Below are positions 18,360-26,672 of a stretch of DNA of 64,000 nucleotides, one piece after another. The stretch is from NCBI GenBank assembly GCA_049517675.1, contig JBEKRV010000001.1:62001-126000 (forward strand), in the 5' to 3' direction. The stretch's first letter is position 1, and each line of letters opens with the position of its first letter. The stretch is from Bog-756 sp049517675 (GTDB taxonomy: Bacteria; Actinomycetota; Acidimicrobiia; Acidimicrobiales; RAAP-2). A program made the position numbers and the translations under genes. The notes under the pieces are model-generated. The model had not been told where the DNA came from. It ran no database searches and saw only the letters and a list, made by a program, of their open reading frames with translations.

Positions 18360-18698
18360 TGCGCGTTGCTCCTCATGTGATCGTCTCGGAATGTGATCGT
18401 CTCGGACACCGTCCGTCGGCCCGCACGGGTCGGCATCCGAGTCCGTGCTCGATGCCGCCGCGAGGGGTCCGACGGCCGACCCGTCCCGTAGCGGGGCGTC
18501 GCTCGGTCTCGCGCACCGCCAACCGGGAAGGTTGACCGTCTACTGGAACCTGTTCTAGCGTCCCCAACGGGCGAGCGCCACCCCGCTCCCCGCCACCGGT
18601 CGCCCGTCCCACGGCTCCCGGCGCGGTGGGGATCCGGATCCGGTGGCGTCGCCGCAGGGACGGCACCGGGCCACGACGACACGGGGGAGTGCGACGAC
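18360..18698. other. Intergenic region between divergent SDR and acyl-CoA synthetase genes
   Basis: This 339-bp gap holds no convincing small gene. Apart from the 14-bp palindrome at 18544-18557, it contains the short direct repeat ATGTGATCGTCTCGGA at 18374-18407 just upstream of the SDR start. Both promoters must lie here. Confidence 0.55.
18544..18557. promoter_or_regulatory. KstR-like operator palindrome, copy 1
   Basis: TGGAACCTGTTCTA, one mismatch from the palindrome TAGAACnnGTTCTA. It lies 141 bp before the acyl-CoA synthetase start and 185 bp from the divergent SDR start. The same motif precedes two other CoA-metabolism transcription units in this window. Confidence 0.65.
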
Positions 18699-20249
18699 AT
18701 GGGCGATCTCGGCTTTTGGGCACTGGCGCACGAGGATCCCGGGCACCTGGCGCTGGTTGCACCCGACGGGACCGAGTACACCGCCGGCGAGCTCCTCGGA
18801 CGGGCCAACCAGGTGGTGCACGGGCTCCGAGGGCTCAACCTCCAACCGGGGGACGTGGTGGCCACCCTCCTGCCCAACGGGGTGGAGATGTTCGAGCTCT
18901 ACCTGGCCGCGCTGCAGGCCGGCTGGTACCTCGTGCCGATCAACCACCACCTCGTCGGCACCGAGGTCGCCTACATCCTCGCCGACTCGGGCGCCAAGGC
19001 CTTCGTGGCCCACGAGCGCTTCGCCGACGTCGCCCTCGACGCTGCCGAGGAGGCCGAGCTCCCGTCGTCCATCTGCTTCGCCGTCGGTGACATCCCGGGA
19101 TTCGGCTCCTTCGCCCGCATGCGCGGCTCCCAGCCCACCACCGACCCCGAGGGTCGCACCATCGGCGACGTCATGAACTACACGTCCGGTACCACGGGCA
19201 ATCCCAAGGGCGTCTTCCGACCCCTCAGCGGACTGAGCCCCGAGGAGGCCGCCCTCAGTCAGTCGGGGATCCTCTTCCTGTTCGGCATCCAGCCCCAGGA
19301 CGACAACGTCCACATCGTCGGGTCACCGCTGTACCACACAGCCGTCCTGCGCTTCTCGGGAGCCTCGATCCACCTGGGCCACACCATCGTGGTCATGGAC
19401 AAGTGGCTCCCCGAGGAGATGCTGCGGCTCATCGAGGGGTACCGGGTGACGACCTCGCACATGGTGCCCACCCAGTTCCACCGCCTGCTGGCCCTGCCCG
19501 AGGAGACCCGTGGGCAGTACGACGTCACGTCGCTGCGGCACATGATCCACGCCGCAGCACCGTGCCCGGTCGACGTGAAGCACCGGATGATCGCCTGGTG
19601 GGGCGACGCCATCGACGAGTACTACGCGGCCTCCGAGGGGGGTGGGACGCTGGTCACCGCCCAGGAGTGGCTGACCAAGCCCGGGACCGTCGGCAGGGCC
19701 TGGCCGATCTCCGAGATCGCCATCTTCGACGACGAGGGCAACAGGATCGACGAGCCGAACGTGATCGGCACCGTCTACATGTCGATGCAGACCGGTGACT
19801 TCGAGTACCACAAGGACGAGAAGAAGACGAAGAGCAACCGCATCGGCAAGTTCTTCACCGTGGGTGACGTCGGCCTGATCGACGAGGACGGCTTCTTGTT
19901 CCTGCGGGACCGCAAGATCGACATGATCATCTCGGGTGGGGCCAACATCTACCCGGCCGAGATCGAGAACGTGCTCCTCGGGTTTCCGAAGGTGGGCGAC
20001 GTGGCCGTCTTCGGAATCCCCCACGAGGACTGGGGCGAGGAGATCAAGGCCGTCGTCGAGCCCGCCGAGGGCGTCGAGGGGACCGACGAGTTGGCCGCCG
20101 AGATCCTCGAGTACTGCTCGACACGGCTGGCCAAGTTCAAGACGCCGAAGTCGATCGACTTCACCGACTCGATGCCCCGCGACCCCAACGGAAAGCTCTA
20201 CAAGCGCAAGCTGCGCGATCCGTACTGGGTAGGGCGCGAGAAGATCTGA
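18699..20249 (+). CDS. Acyl-CoA synthetase (AMP-binding, FadD-type)
   Basis: A 516-residue member of the adenylate-forming family that activates a carboxylic acid to acyl-CoA through an acyl-AMP. The P-loop is NYTSGTTGNPKG (~residue 160). The A5-type segment is DEYYAASEGGG, the hinge region GDVGLIDEDGFLFLRDRKIDMIISGG, and the C-terminal catalytic Lys lies in PRDPNGKLYKRKL. The chain-length or steroid preference cannot be read off. It is divergent from a hydroxyacyl-CoA dehydrogenase-like SDR with a shared KstR-like operator, implying activation of a substrate for beta-oxidation. Confidence 0.88.
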   Translation: MGDLGFWALAHEDPGHLALVAPDGTEYTAGELLGRANQVVHGLRGLNLQPGDVVATLLPNGVEMFELYLAALQAGWYLVPINHHLVGTEVAYILADSGAKAFVAHERFADVALDAAEEAELPSSICFAVGDIPGFGSFARMRGSQPTTDPEGRTIGDVMNYTSGTTGNPKGVFRPLSGLSPEEAALSQSGILFLFGIQPQDDNVHIVGSPLYHTAVLRFSGASIHLGHTIVVMDKWLPEEMLRLIEGYRVTTSHMVPTQFHRLLALPEETRGQYDVTSLRHMIHAAAPCPVDVKHRMIAWWGDAIDEYYAASEGGGTLVTAQEWLTKPGTVGRAWPISEIAIFDDEGNRIDEPNVIGTVYMSMQTGDFEYHKDEKKTKSNRIGKFFTVGDVGLIDEDGFLFLRDRKIDMIISGGANIYPAEIENVLLGFPKVGDVAVFGIPHEDWGEEIKAVVEPAEGVEGTDELAAEILEYCSTRLAKFKTPKSIDFTDSMPRDPNGKLYKRKLRDPYWVGREKI

Positions 20250-20254
20250 AGGGA

Positions 20255-20271
20255 CCGCCGGTGGACGGCGG
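20255..20271. terminator. Short hairpin between convergent genes
   Basis: CCGCCG (20255-20260) and CGGCGG (20266-20271) with a 5-base loop, located between the acyl-CoA synthetase stop and the end of the convergent small gene. No T tract, so only a weak terminator candidate. Confidence 0.3.
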
Positions 20272-20276
20272 ACCGG

Positions 20277-20453
20277 TCAGAGGACGCTGACCAGTAGCAG
20301 CAGGACGAGACCCACCACCACGACGCCGACCACCAGGAGACGCCACGGCTGTTGTCGCCGGGGGTACGACTCGTCGTCATAGCCGTCGTCTCCCCAGTCC
20401 CACGTGTCGGGATCGTCCGGGTCGGGCGGTGCGGGACCCACTGGCGTCGGCAT
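20277..20453 (-). CDS. Small tail-anchored membrane protein
   Basis: A 58-residue protein: a Pro/Asp/Tyr-rich acidic N-terminus (MPTPVGPAPPDPDDPDTWDW, then GDDGYDDESYPRRQQP) followed by one C-terminal transmembrane helix (WRLLVVGVVVVGLVLLLLVSVL) reaching almost to the stop. The topology suggests a tail-anchored protein with its acidic domain in the cytoplasm. No family is recognised. The clean acidic-basic-hydrophobic layout and the end close to the convergent acyl-CoA synthetase support it as real. Confidence 0.6.
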   Translation of the reverse strand: MPTPVGPAPPDPDDPDTWDWGDDGYDDESYPRRQQPWRLLVVGVVVVGLVLLLLVSVL

Positions 20454-20522
20454 CGACCAAGTGTACGTACTGCCCTCCGACCGGGTGGTGTCCGGTCGGT
20501 CCCACCGCCCCCGGACGACCGG

Positions 20523-21146
20523 TCAGATCTCGGGGACCCTGGGCTCCCGCCACATCCGCCAGATCTCCGGACTCCCCGACCTCGACGGGATCCGGTCGAC
20601 CACCTCGAAGCCGAAGCGGGCGTAGAGGGGGACGTTGCGCTCCTTCGACGACTCGAGATAGGCCGGCTCCCCGAGCTCGTCGACATGGGCGAGCATCGAC
20701 CGGAGGAGGGCCGAACCGACCCCCTGTCCCTGCCGTTCCGGTGCAGTTCCCAGCGTGAAGAGGTACCAGTGGGGATCTCTCGGGTGCAGAGCCTCCACCG
20801 AGAGGAGCAGCCGCAGGGCACGATGGGTCCTCGAACTGAGCAGGTACGGCGCCGTGGGGAGCAGCTGCAGCAGCTCGAGCACCTCGTGGCGATCCCTCCC
20901 CGGCGGTCCCCACAACGCCGCACCGCTCAGGTCCTCGGTCGTGTACACGTGGCCGTTCGGGACGTACTGGTGGCGCAACTGGGAGGTGAAGAACGAATGC
21001 AACCCACGTCGGCGGCGCCATTGCCCGGCGAACATGAATTTGGACACCGGGTCGTCGTCGAAGGCACGGACCAGCATCTCCGTGACCGCCGGGATGTCCG
21101 CCGGCGTCGCCGGACGGACGACCGGTCCGGTGCCTCGAGCAGTCAC
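20523..21146 (-). CDS. GNAT family N-acetyltransferase
   Basis: A 207-residue acetyltransferase: VRPATPADIPAVTEMLVRAFDDDPVSKFMF at the start, acetyl-CoA binding motif A FTLGTAPERQGQGVGSALL at ~140-158, and YLESSKERNVPLYARFGFEVVDRI at the end. The pattern (conserved DDPV and WYLFTLGTAPERQGQGVG) is common in actinobacterial GNATs of unknown substrate. GTG 21146 is taken as the start; the longer upstream frame overlaps the divergent gene at 21224 and lacks protein character. Confidence 0.8.
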   Translation of the reverse strand: MTARGTGPVVRPATPADIPAVTEMLVRAFDDDPVSKFMFAGQWRRRRGLHSFFTSQLRHQYVPNGHVYTTEDLSGAALWGPPGRDRHEVLELLQLLPTAPYLLSSRTHRALRLLLSVEALHPRDPHWYLFTLGTAPERQGQGVGSALLRSMLAHVDELGEPAYLESSKERNVPLYARFGFEVVDRIPSRSGSPEIWRMWREPRVPEI

Positions 21147-21223
21147 CGCGGGATGGTAACACCGGACCGCACCGATCCCGGAGTCGGAGCCGTCGACCGG
21201 CCCGCTCGCTAGCCTGCTCGCCA

Positions 21224-21970
21224 GTGGAACATCTCGAACAGTGCGCCGCTCTCGACGTCGAGATCGCCCGGTTCGCTGAGGTGCTGGGGCGATCCGACCC
21301 ACGGCACCGGGTACCGACCTGCCCCGACTGGTCGGTGCACGACCTGGCCGTCCACCTGGGACTGGTCCATCGCTGGGCCGAACATCTCGTCCGGAGGCGG
21401 GCACAGTCGCGGATCCCCTCCGGGGAGACGGGCCTGGACGACGGCCCCGTCGACCCGGGTTGGATACTCGAGGGCGGAGCGAGGCTCGTCGGGACGCTGC
21501 GATCCGCGGACCCGGACGCCGCCATGTGGGCATGGGGGGCCGACCAGCACGTACGGTTCTGGCCGAGACGACAGCTCCACGAGACACTCCTCCACCGGAT
21601 CGACCTCGAGCTGGCCGCGGGGGACGTCCCCCACGTCGATGCGTCCATCGCCGTCGACGGCATCGACGAGCTGCTGGTCAACCTGGCTCCGGCGGCCGCC
21701 TTTTCGCCCGGTATCGCGGCTCTCACGGGGGACGGGGACGAACTGACGTTCGCGGCGGTCGACACCGGGAGAACGTGGACCGTCGTGCTCGATCCGGGCG
21801 GGTTCTCGCTCACCGAGGACGGCGGCGAACCCGATGCCGCCCTCGAGGCGGGGGCGCTCGAGCTCCTCCTCGTCCTCTACCGACGGACGCGACTGGACGA
21901 GGCCGCGTTCACCTCCACGGGAGATCTCGACCTCATCCGGTTCTGGTTGGACCATTCCGCCCTCGGGTGA
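21224..21970 (+). CDS. Maleylpyruvate isomerase family mycothiol-dependent enzyme (MDMPI-like)
   Basis: A 248-residue protein of the DinB/MDMPI fold. The N-terminal module has VPTCPDWSVHDLAVHLGLVHRWAEHLVRR and a later HETLLHRIDLELAAG, together supplying the His/Asp/Glu metal-binding residues of mycothiol-dependent isomerases and S-transferases. The C-terminal third matches the MDMPI C-terminal domain. It probably catalyses a mycothiol-dependent isomerisation or conjugation; the substrate is unknown. The start is a GTG at 21224. Confidence 0.75.
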   Translation: MEHLEQCAALDVEIARFAEVLGRSDPRHRVPTCPDWSVHDLAVHLGLVHRWAEHLVRRRAQSRIPSGETGLDDGPVDPGWILEGGARLVGTLRSADPDAAMWAWGADQHVRFWPRRQLHETLLHRIDLELAAGDVPHVDASIAVDGIDELLVNLAPAAAFSPGIAALTGDGDELTFAAVDTGRTWTVVLDPGGFSLTEDGGEPDAALEAGALELLLVLYRRTRLDEAAFTSTGDLDLIRFWLDHSALG

Positions 21971-22055
21971 GCCGCCCGCCCTGTCGGCCGTTCCACGGCC
22001 CCCGGCCCGGTACGACGTAGGGACGATGGCGCCGGCGGGTCGACGCGCACGCGGG

Positions 22056-22598
22056 TCAGCGGGTGGGGAGGCCGCGGGCGAACCGGTGGTCGACGACCAC
22101 CGTCCCGCCGAACTGCTGGACCCGGATCCGTCCGTCGCGGACCCAGCCCTGTCGCTCGTAGAACCGGCCGGCCCTGGCATTGGTGGACAACTTCCACAGC
22201 ACCGCGTCCACGAAGCCGTCGTCGGCGAGCCTGTCGAGGCCGGCGTCGTGGACCGCGCGGCCCACTCCGGTCCCCCAGACGTCGGGATGGAGGTAGATGG
22301 CGTCCAGCTGCCCGGTGGCCGGACCGGTGTCCCCTTCGTGGGCCGGACCGACATGGGCGAATCCCACCAGCCGGTCCCCCACTTCTGCCACCACGACCTG
22401 GCCGGGCGCGGCGACGCCGAGGATCCGCTCCCAGTGACGAGCCCGGTCCCCGACGGACAGTCCGTCGAGCACCGCGTCCGGTAGCAGGCCGGGGTAGGCG
22501 GCCCGCCACGAGTCGACGTGCACCGCGGCGATGGATTGCGCATCGTCGGACCGGGCCGGACGGATGTGCGCCCGCTCGGCCGGCTCGTCGAGCGTCAC
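22056..22598 (-). CDS. GNAT family N-acetyltransferase
   Basis: A 180-residue acetyltransferase: IRPARSDDAQSIAAVHVDSWRAAYPGLLPDAVLDGLS at the start, motif A LDAIYLHPDVWGTGVGRAVHDAGL, and a C-terminal FYERQGWVRDGRIRVQQFGG. The opening resembles the common phosphinothricin/toxin-acetyltransferase-like GNAT type whose real substrates are mostly unknown. GTG 22598 is chosen, 14 bp after the thioesterase stop, so it is the last gene of a three-gene unit with thioesterase and enoyl-CoA hydratase. Confidence 0.8.
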   Translation of the reverse strand: MTLDEPAERAHIRPARSDDAQSIAAVHVDSWRAAYPGLLPDAVLDGLSVGDRARHWERILGVAAPGQVVVAEVGDRLVGFAHVGPAHEGDTGPATGQLDAIYLHPDVWGTGVGRAVHDAGLDRLADDGFVDAVLWKLSTNARAGRFYERQGWVRDGRIRVQQFGGTVVVDHRFARGLPTR

Positions 22599-22612
22599 CC
22601 GGGGATCGCCTG

Positions 22613-23404
22613 TCAGGCTCCGTCGCCGGGAGTCGAGGGCGCCGAACCGGGGGCACCGGTCCCGCCGCCCTCCTCGAATTCGACCACCGCGCCGCGCATG
22701 AAGGCGACGATCCCGGCGTCGGACTCCCCGGCGTTCTGTTCGGCGAACGCCAACATCTGGCGGGGGATCACCTGGATGAAGAGTCCTTCGGCCTCGGCGG
22801 TCATCACCTCCCCGTGGTACATCGCCGCCCAGGTGCGGATCTTGCGCCCGTTCCGGTCGAGGAAGCGGGCTTCCATGCGGATGTCGGACCGGAGCGGTGT
22901 CGGCTTGCGGTAGCGCACGTTCAGCGTGCCGGTCATCCCGGGACTGCCGGCCACGATGTTGGCGGCTCCGAGGATCTCGTCGAACGCCGCCGCGATCACG
23001 CCCCCGTGGACGCAGTTCGGGGGCCCCTCGTAGTGATAGTCGAACCACGCCGAGCCCCGGATCTCCGGAGGCCCCCCGTCGGCGCCGTCGACCACCTCGA
23101 GGAACAGGGGCGGGGCGACCGGGTTGAGGATCCCGGCGACCGGGCTGGTCGGGAAGTACTCGATGCTGGCCCGGCCGACATCGGGCGGCTGGCGCAGGCG
23201 CCGTTGGGTGCCGGCTCCCGCGGCCAGTTCGGCGGACAGCCGCTCCACCGTCTCGGCCGCGGCCGCCAACGCGTCGTCCGAGGGCATGCCGCTCACGGTC
23301 ATGGCGATCAACGGCCGCAAGGCGGTGGCCAGCCGGAGCCGCACGGCATCGGGATGTCCGTCGGGGATCAGTCCGAGGGGTTCGCCTCCCACACCGTCGC
23401 TCAC
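22613..23404 (-). CDS. PaaI/4HBT-type acyl-CoA thioesterase
   Basis: A 263-residue hotdog-fold protein. The core motif NCVHGGVIAAAFDEILGAANIV carries the conserved Gly-Gly and the catalytic acidic residue of PaaI-like thioesterases, followed by TGTLNVRYRKPTPLRSDIRMEARF. The N-terminal ~90 residues are helical and possibly regulatory. It is expected to hydrolyse an acyl-CoA intermediate. Its start overlaps the enoyl-CoA hydratase stop by 4 bp, so the two are translationally coupled and under the same KstR-like operator. Confidence 0.82.
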   Translation of the reverse strand: MSDGVGGEPLGLIPDGHPDAVRLRLATALRPLIAMTVSGMPSDDALAAAAETVERLSAELAAGAGTQRRLRQPPDVGRASIEYFPTSPVAGILNPVAPPLFLEVVDGADGGPPEIRGSAWFDYHYEGPPNCVHGGVIAAAFDEILGAANIVAGSPGMTGTLNVRYRKPTPLRSDIRMEARFLDRNGRKIRTWAAMYHGEVMTAEAEGLFIQVIPRQMLAFAEQNAGESDAGIVAFMRGAVVEFEEGGGTGAPGSAPSTPGDGA

Positions 23405-24195
23405 TTGCGTCGGTAGACGGGCGTGCGCTTCTCGGCAAAGGCCTTCTGGCCCTCGGCCGCGTCCTCGGTGGCGAAGATCGGCCAGCCGAATTCGAGCTCC
23501 ATCTTGAGGGCCTCCTCCTCGGGGATCCCTTCGGTCGCCTTCACCGACGCCTTGATGGCCTCGACGGCGAGCGGACCGTTGGACCCGATCACCTCGGCGA
23601 TGCCGAGCGCAGCTTCGAGGGCGGTGCCATCGGGGACCACCCTTCCGATGAGCCCGATCTCCTTGGCCTCCCGGGCGGAGACCTCGCGGGCGGTGAGCAG
23701 GAGGTCCATCGCCACCGTGAACGGGATCTGGCGACGCAGGCGTACCGTCGAGCCACCCAGCGGGAAGAGCCCACGGCGGGCTTCGAACACACCGAACTTG
23801 GCACTCTCACCGGCCACCCGGATGTCGGTGGCCTGCAGGATCTCGGTCCCGCCGGCCACGGCCCAGCCCTCGACGGCGGCGATCAGCGGCTTCTTCAGCG
23901 AGTAGTGGCGGAGCAGGGCTTTCCAGTGGAGGTCCGGGTCCTCGGCCATGCGCGCCTTCACGTCGTCGTTGCCCGGCCCCGACATCGACTTCAGATCCAT
24001 CCCGGCGCAGAAGGTCCCGCCCGCGCCGGTCAGGATGGCGCAGCGGATGTCGTCGTTGGAGTCGATCTCCACCCAGGCGTCGGCCATGCCGACCAGCATC
24101 GGTCCGGAGAGGGCGTTCTTCGCCTCGGGGCGGTTCATGGTCACGACGGCGGTCGTGCCGACCACCTCGTAGCTCAGGTGCTCGGTATCGATCAT
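23401..24195 (-). CDS. Enoyl-CoA hydratase (crotonase family, EchA19-like)
   Basis: A 264-residue crotonase hydrating trans-2-enoyl-CoA. The oxyanion-hole segment is GGTFCAGMDLKSM. The two catalytic glutamates of true hydratases are both present with correct 20-residue spacing (GGTEILQATDIRVAGESAKFGVFEARRG). The ILQATDIRVAGESAKFG region reminds me of mycobacterial EchA19, a KstR-regulated steroid side-chain hydratase, but this is recollection rather than alignment. It is first in an operon with a thioesterase and a GNAT, with a TAGAAC-type palindrome 107 bp upstream. Confidence 0.87.
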   Translation of the reverse strand: MIDTEHLSYEVVGTTAVVTMNRPEAKNALSGPMLVGMADAWVEIDSNDDIRCAILTGAGGTFCAGMDLKSMSGPGNDDVKARMAEDPDLHWKALLRHYSLKKPLIAAVEGWAVAGGTEILQATDIRVAGESAKFGVFEARRGLFPLGGSTVRLRRQIPFTVAMDLLLTAREVSAREAKEIGLIGRVVPDGTALEAALGIAEVIGSNGPLAVEAIKASVKATEGIPEEEALKMELEFGWPIFATEDAAEGQKAFAEKRTPVYRRK

Positions 24196-24301
24196 GCTGC
24201 TGCTCCCTTCGGGGTCGGGCCGTTCGGGCCGGACCCCCTCGTGCGCCGGAGCGCTGCGGTACTGGCGTACGCATCCCCGGTCTCCGGCGGCGCACAGAAT
24301 C

Positions 24302-24315
24302 TAGAACACATTCTA
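24302..24315. promoter_or_regulatory. KstR-like operator palindrome, copy 2
   Basis: TAGAACACATTCTA, one mismatch from TAGAACnnGTTCTA, 107 bp upstream of the enoyl-CoA hydratase start and 62 bp beyond the end of the repeat-protein gene that points toward it. Confidence 0.65.
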
Positions 24316-24376
24316 CTTTCCCCGTCCGGATCGGTGGACCGGAGGGTCCGAGCGGCTCGTGCCGCCGCCGATGCCC

Positions 24377-26614
24377 TCAGGAGTCCGAGCCGGCGGCGAT
24401 GCCCACGACCGGCGCGTTGAGGGGCACGCCCCCCGCGGATCCCTCGAACGCGGCGTCACCGAAGGCGAAGACACCGCCGTCGGCCGCGGTGAGCCAGTAG
24501 CCGTCGCCGGTTGCCGAGGCGGCCATGCCCACGACGGGCTGGACCAGGGGGAGCCCGCCCGTCGACCCGTGGAAACCCGCGGAGCCGAACGAGAAGATCC
24601 CGCCGTCGGCGGCCACCAGCCAGTAGCCGTCGGTGCCGGCAGACGGAGAGGCGGCCATGCCGACGATCGGTCGGTTGAGCGGGATCGAGCCGGCCGACCC
24701 CTCGAACGGGGCCGTACCGAAGGCGAAGACCCCGCCGTCCGAGGCGACCAGCCAGTAGCCGGCGTCGTCCCGTCCGGCGGCCATGCCCACCACCGGTGCG
24801 TTGAGGTGCAACCCACCGGTGGACCCGGCGTACACGGCGTCACCGAAGGCGAAGACGCCGCCGTCGGCCCCGACCAGCCAGTAGCCGCGTCCGTCCGGGG
24901 TGGGGGCCATACCGACGACGGGCGCGGCCAACTGCAGACCACCGGCCGAGCCGTAGAACCCGGCGTCCCCGTAGTTGAACACCCCACCGTCGGCGGCCAC
25001 CAACCAGTAGCCCTGGTGGTCCGGGGTCGGGGCCATGCCGACCACCGGTGCGACCAGTTGGAGGGAGCCGGCCGACCCGGCGAAGGGGGCGGAACCGAAG
25101 GCGAAGACCCCGCCGTCGGACGCGGACAGCCAGTAGCCCGGCGACACCGGCGGTGGCGACGGTGGCCCCGGGAGCCCGGACGGTCCCTCGAGGGCGAGGA
25201 GGCGGTCGCTGTTGTCCGGGGACACGATCAGGTCGTCGGCCGCGGCCGGGGACGGGAACGAGCTGGCCGATCCCCCGGTCGCGAACTGTTGCACGGCCAC
25301 CCCGGTGGTCGGGTCCAACGCGTAGAGGTTGCCGCCCCCGATCGACCAGACGAGTCCACCGGCGATGATCGGCGAGCCATGGGCCCCACTCGTCGTCTTC
25401 CACAGTGCCGTCGGAGGGGAATCGGTGGGCCGCACGGCACGGAGCCCGTCACCGCAGGGGACGAACAGGGTCCCGTTCAGGTCCGCCGAGCCGCCGTCGG
25501 GGTCGGCCCCGCAGAATCCGGGCGTCTCGGCCAGCTGACCGCCGATGCCACCCAGGTTGGACTGGTCCAAGACGTAGGCCGTCTGGAGTTTGCCCACCTG
25601 GAATACGAGCCCGTTGGGCAGGAGCGCCGGCGACGTCGAGCCGAGATCGGCGTCCGTGCCGTTGTCGGAGTGCCAGGTGGTCGGGGTGAACGAATCGAGC
25701 AGCTGGGCGGTCGGACTGAGTCGGAGCACGCTGTCGCTGGCGTCACTGTCCGATCCTGTCGTGTCGGCGCTGTTGCCGGTGGCCACCCACACGTCGCCCT
25801 GGGAGTCCACCGGGGGGGCGGAGCCCCCCATCCACACGGCACCCTGGTTGTCGCCGGGCAGGTCGGCCACGGTGAACACCGACGGGTTGGACCCGTCCTC
25901 GGGTGCGGAGACCACCAGGCCGTGATAGGTGCCGCAATCCCCCGCGTTCCCGCCGAACCCGACGATGACCCGCCCGTCGGTCAGGGCGAGCGACGCCCGC
26001 TGCAGCTCGAACGCCGGCGATGCGACACCGGCCGGGTCGATCACCTCGTCCAGGAGTACCGCACCCGTGTACATGTCGAGGCCGATGAGGTGGTGGGCGG
26101 CGTTCCCCGGGACCTGCTCGGCGGCCACGACGAAGATCTCGGACCGAGCCGCGTCGATGACCGGAGTCGACGTGATCCCCACGGTCGGGTTGATGTCGCC
26201 GCACAGGCCGTGGACCGTGGACGGGGAGAATGGGGTCCCGACATGGTTCGACCACAGCACGGCACCCGTGTCGGCGGCGAGGGCGTAGACGGTGTCGTTC
26301 TCGGTGGCGGCGTAGACGCGTCCCGAGGCGATCAGGGGCTGGCCGTAGAGCTGGCCATCGAGCACCGGAGAGGTCCACGCCCTCCTGGCCGGGGTGAAGG
26401 AGTCACCCGACGGGTCGATCCCGGTGCGGAGCCCGTTCTGGTCGAACGTCGTCCAGCTGGTCGAGAGCACCGCCTCGGGACTCGCCGTAGGTCTCGCACC
26501 CGCGGCGCCGGCGGCGGCGACGCACGTCGCCGACCCGGCGGCGACTATCGCCGCCGCCATACCGGCGAATCGCCGGATGCCGACCTTCGGCGACATCTGG
26601 CGATTCCGTCGCAT
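24377..26614 (-). CDS. Secreted PQQ-type beta-propeller protein with six C-terminal GYWL repeats
   Basis: A ~745-residue exported protein. An N-terminal signal peptide (FAGMAAAIVAAGSATCVAAAGAAGA) is followed by a propeller with PQQ-like blades (LYGQPLIASGRVYAATENDTVYALAADTGAVLW; LYALDPTTGVAVQQF), a Pro-rich linker and six repeats of about 43 residues with consensus GYWLxAxDGGVFxFGxAxFxGS. Cysteines such as GLCGDI and GDCGTY may form disulfides outside the cell. The PQQ ligands of true dehydrogenases are not evident, so a structural or adhesive surface role is more likely. ATG 26614 is chosen over a TTG at 26626. It points toward the enoyl-CoA hydratase operon but is separated by that operon's operator. 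Confidence 0.8.
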   Translation of the reverse strand: MRRNRQMSPKVGIRRFAGMAAAIVAAGSATCVAAAGAAGARPTASPEAVLSTSWTTFDQNGLRTGIDPSGDSFTPARRAWTSPVLDGQLYGQPLIASGRVYAATENDTVYALAADTGAVLWSNHVGTPFSPSTVHGLCGDINPTVGITSTPVIDAARSEIFVVAAEQVPGNAAHHLIGLDMYTGAVLLDEVIDPAGVASPAFELQRASLALTDGRVIVGFGGNAGDCGTYHGLVVSAPEDGSNPSVFTVADLPGDNQGAVWMGGSAPPVDSQGDVWVATGNSADTTGSDSDASDSVLRLSPTAQLLDSFTPTTWHSDNGTDADLGSTSPALLPNGLVFQVGKLQTAYVLDQSNLGGIGGQLAETPGFCGADPDGGSADLNGTLFVPCGDGLRAVRPTDSPPTALWKTTSGAHGSPIIAGGLVWSIGGGNLYALDPTTGVAVQQFATGGSASSFPSPAAADDLIVSPDNSDRLLALEGPSGLPGPPSPPPVSPGYWLSASDGGVFAFGSAPFAGSAGSLQLVAPVVGMAPTPDHQGYWLVAADGGVFNYGDAGFYGSAGGLQLAAPVVGMAPTPDGRGYWLVGADGGVFAFGDAVYAGSTGGLHLNAPVVGMAAGRDDAGYWLVASDGGVFAFGTAPFEGSAGSIPLNRPIVGMAASPSAGTDGYWLVAADGGIFSFGSAGFHGSTGGLPLVQPVVGMAASATGDGYWLTAADGGVFAFGDAAFEGSAGGVPLNAPVVGIAAGSDS
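24380..25144 (-). repeat. Six tandem ~43-codon GYWL-DGGVF repeats
   Basis: Six consecutive copies within the repeat protein. Each begins GYWL, carries DGGVF or DGGIF and ends near PVVGMA. Copies differ at 20-40% of residues by eye, so they are older than the TPR-gene repeats at 60.3-61.7 kb. Confidence 0.85.
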
Positions 26615-26672
26615 CCCCCTACTCAACCACGCTCGGGGCGCACGCGCCCGGCCGGGCCCGGGCCCCGGCCGC

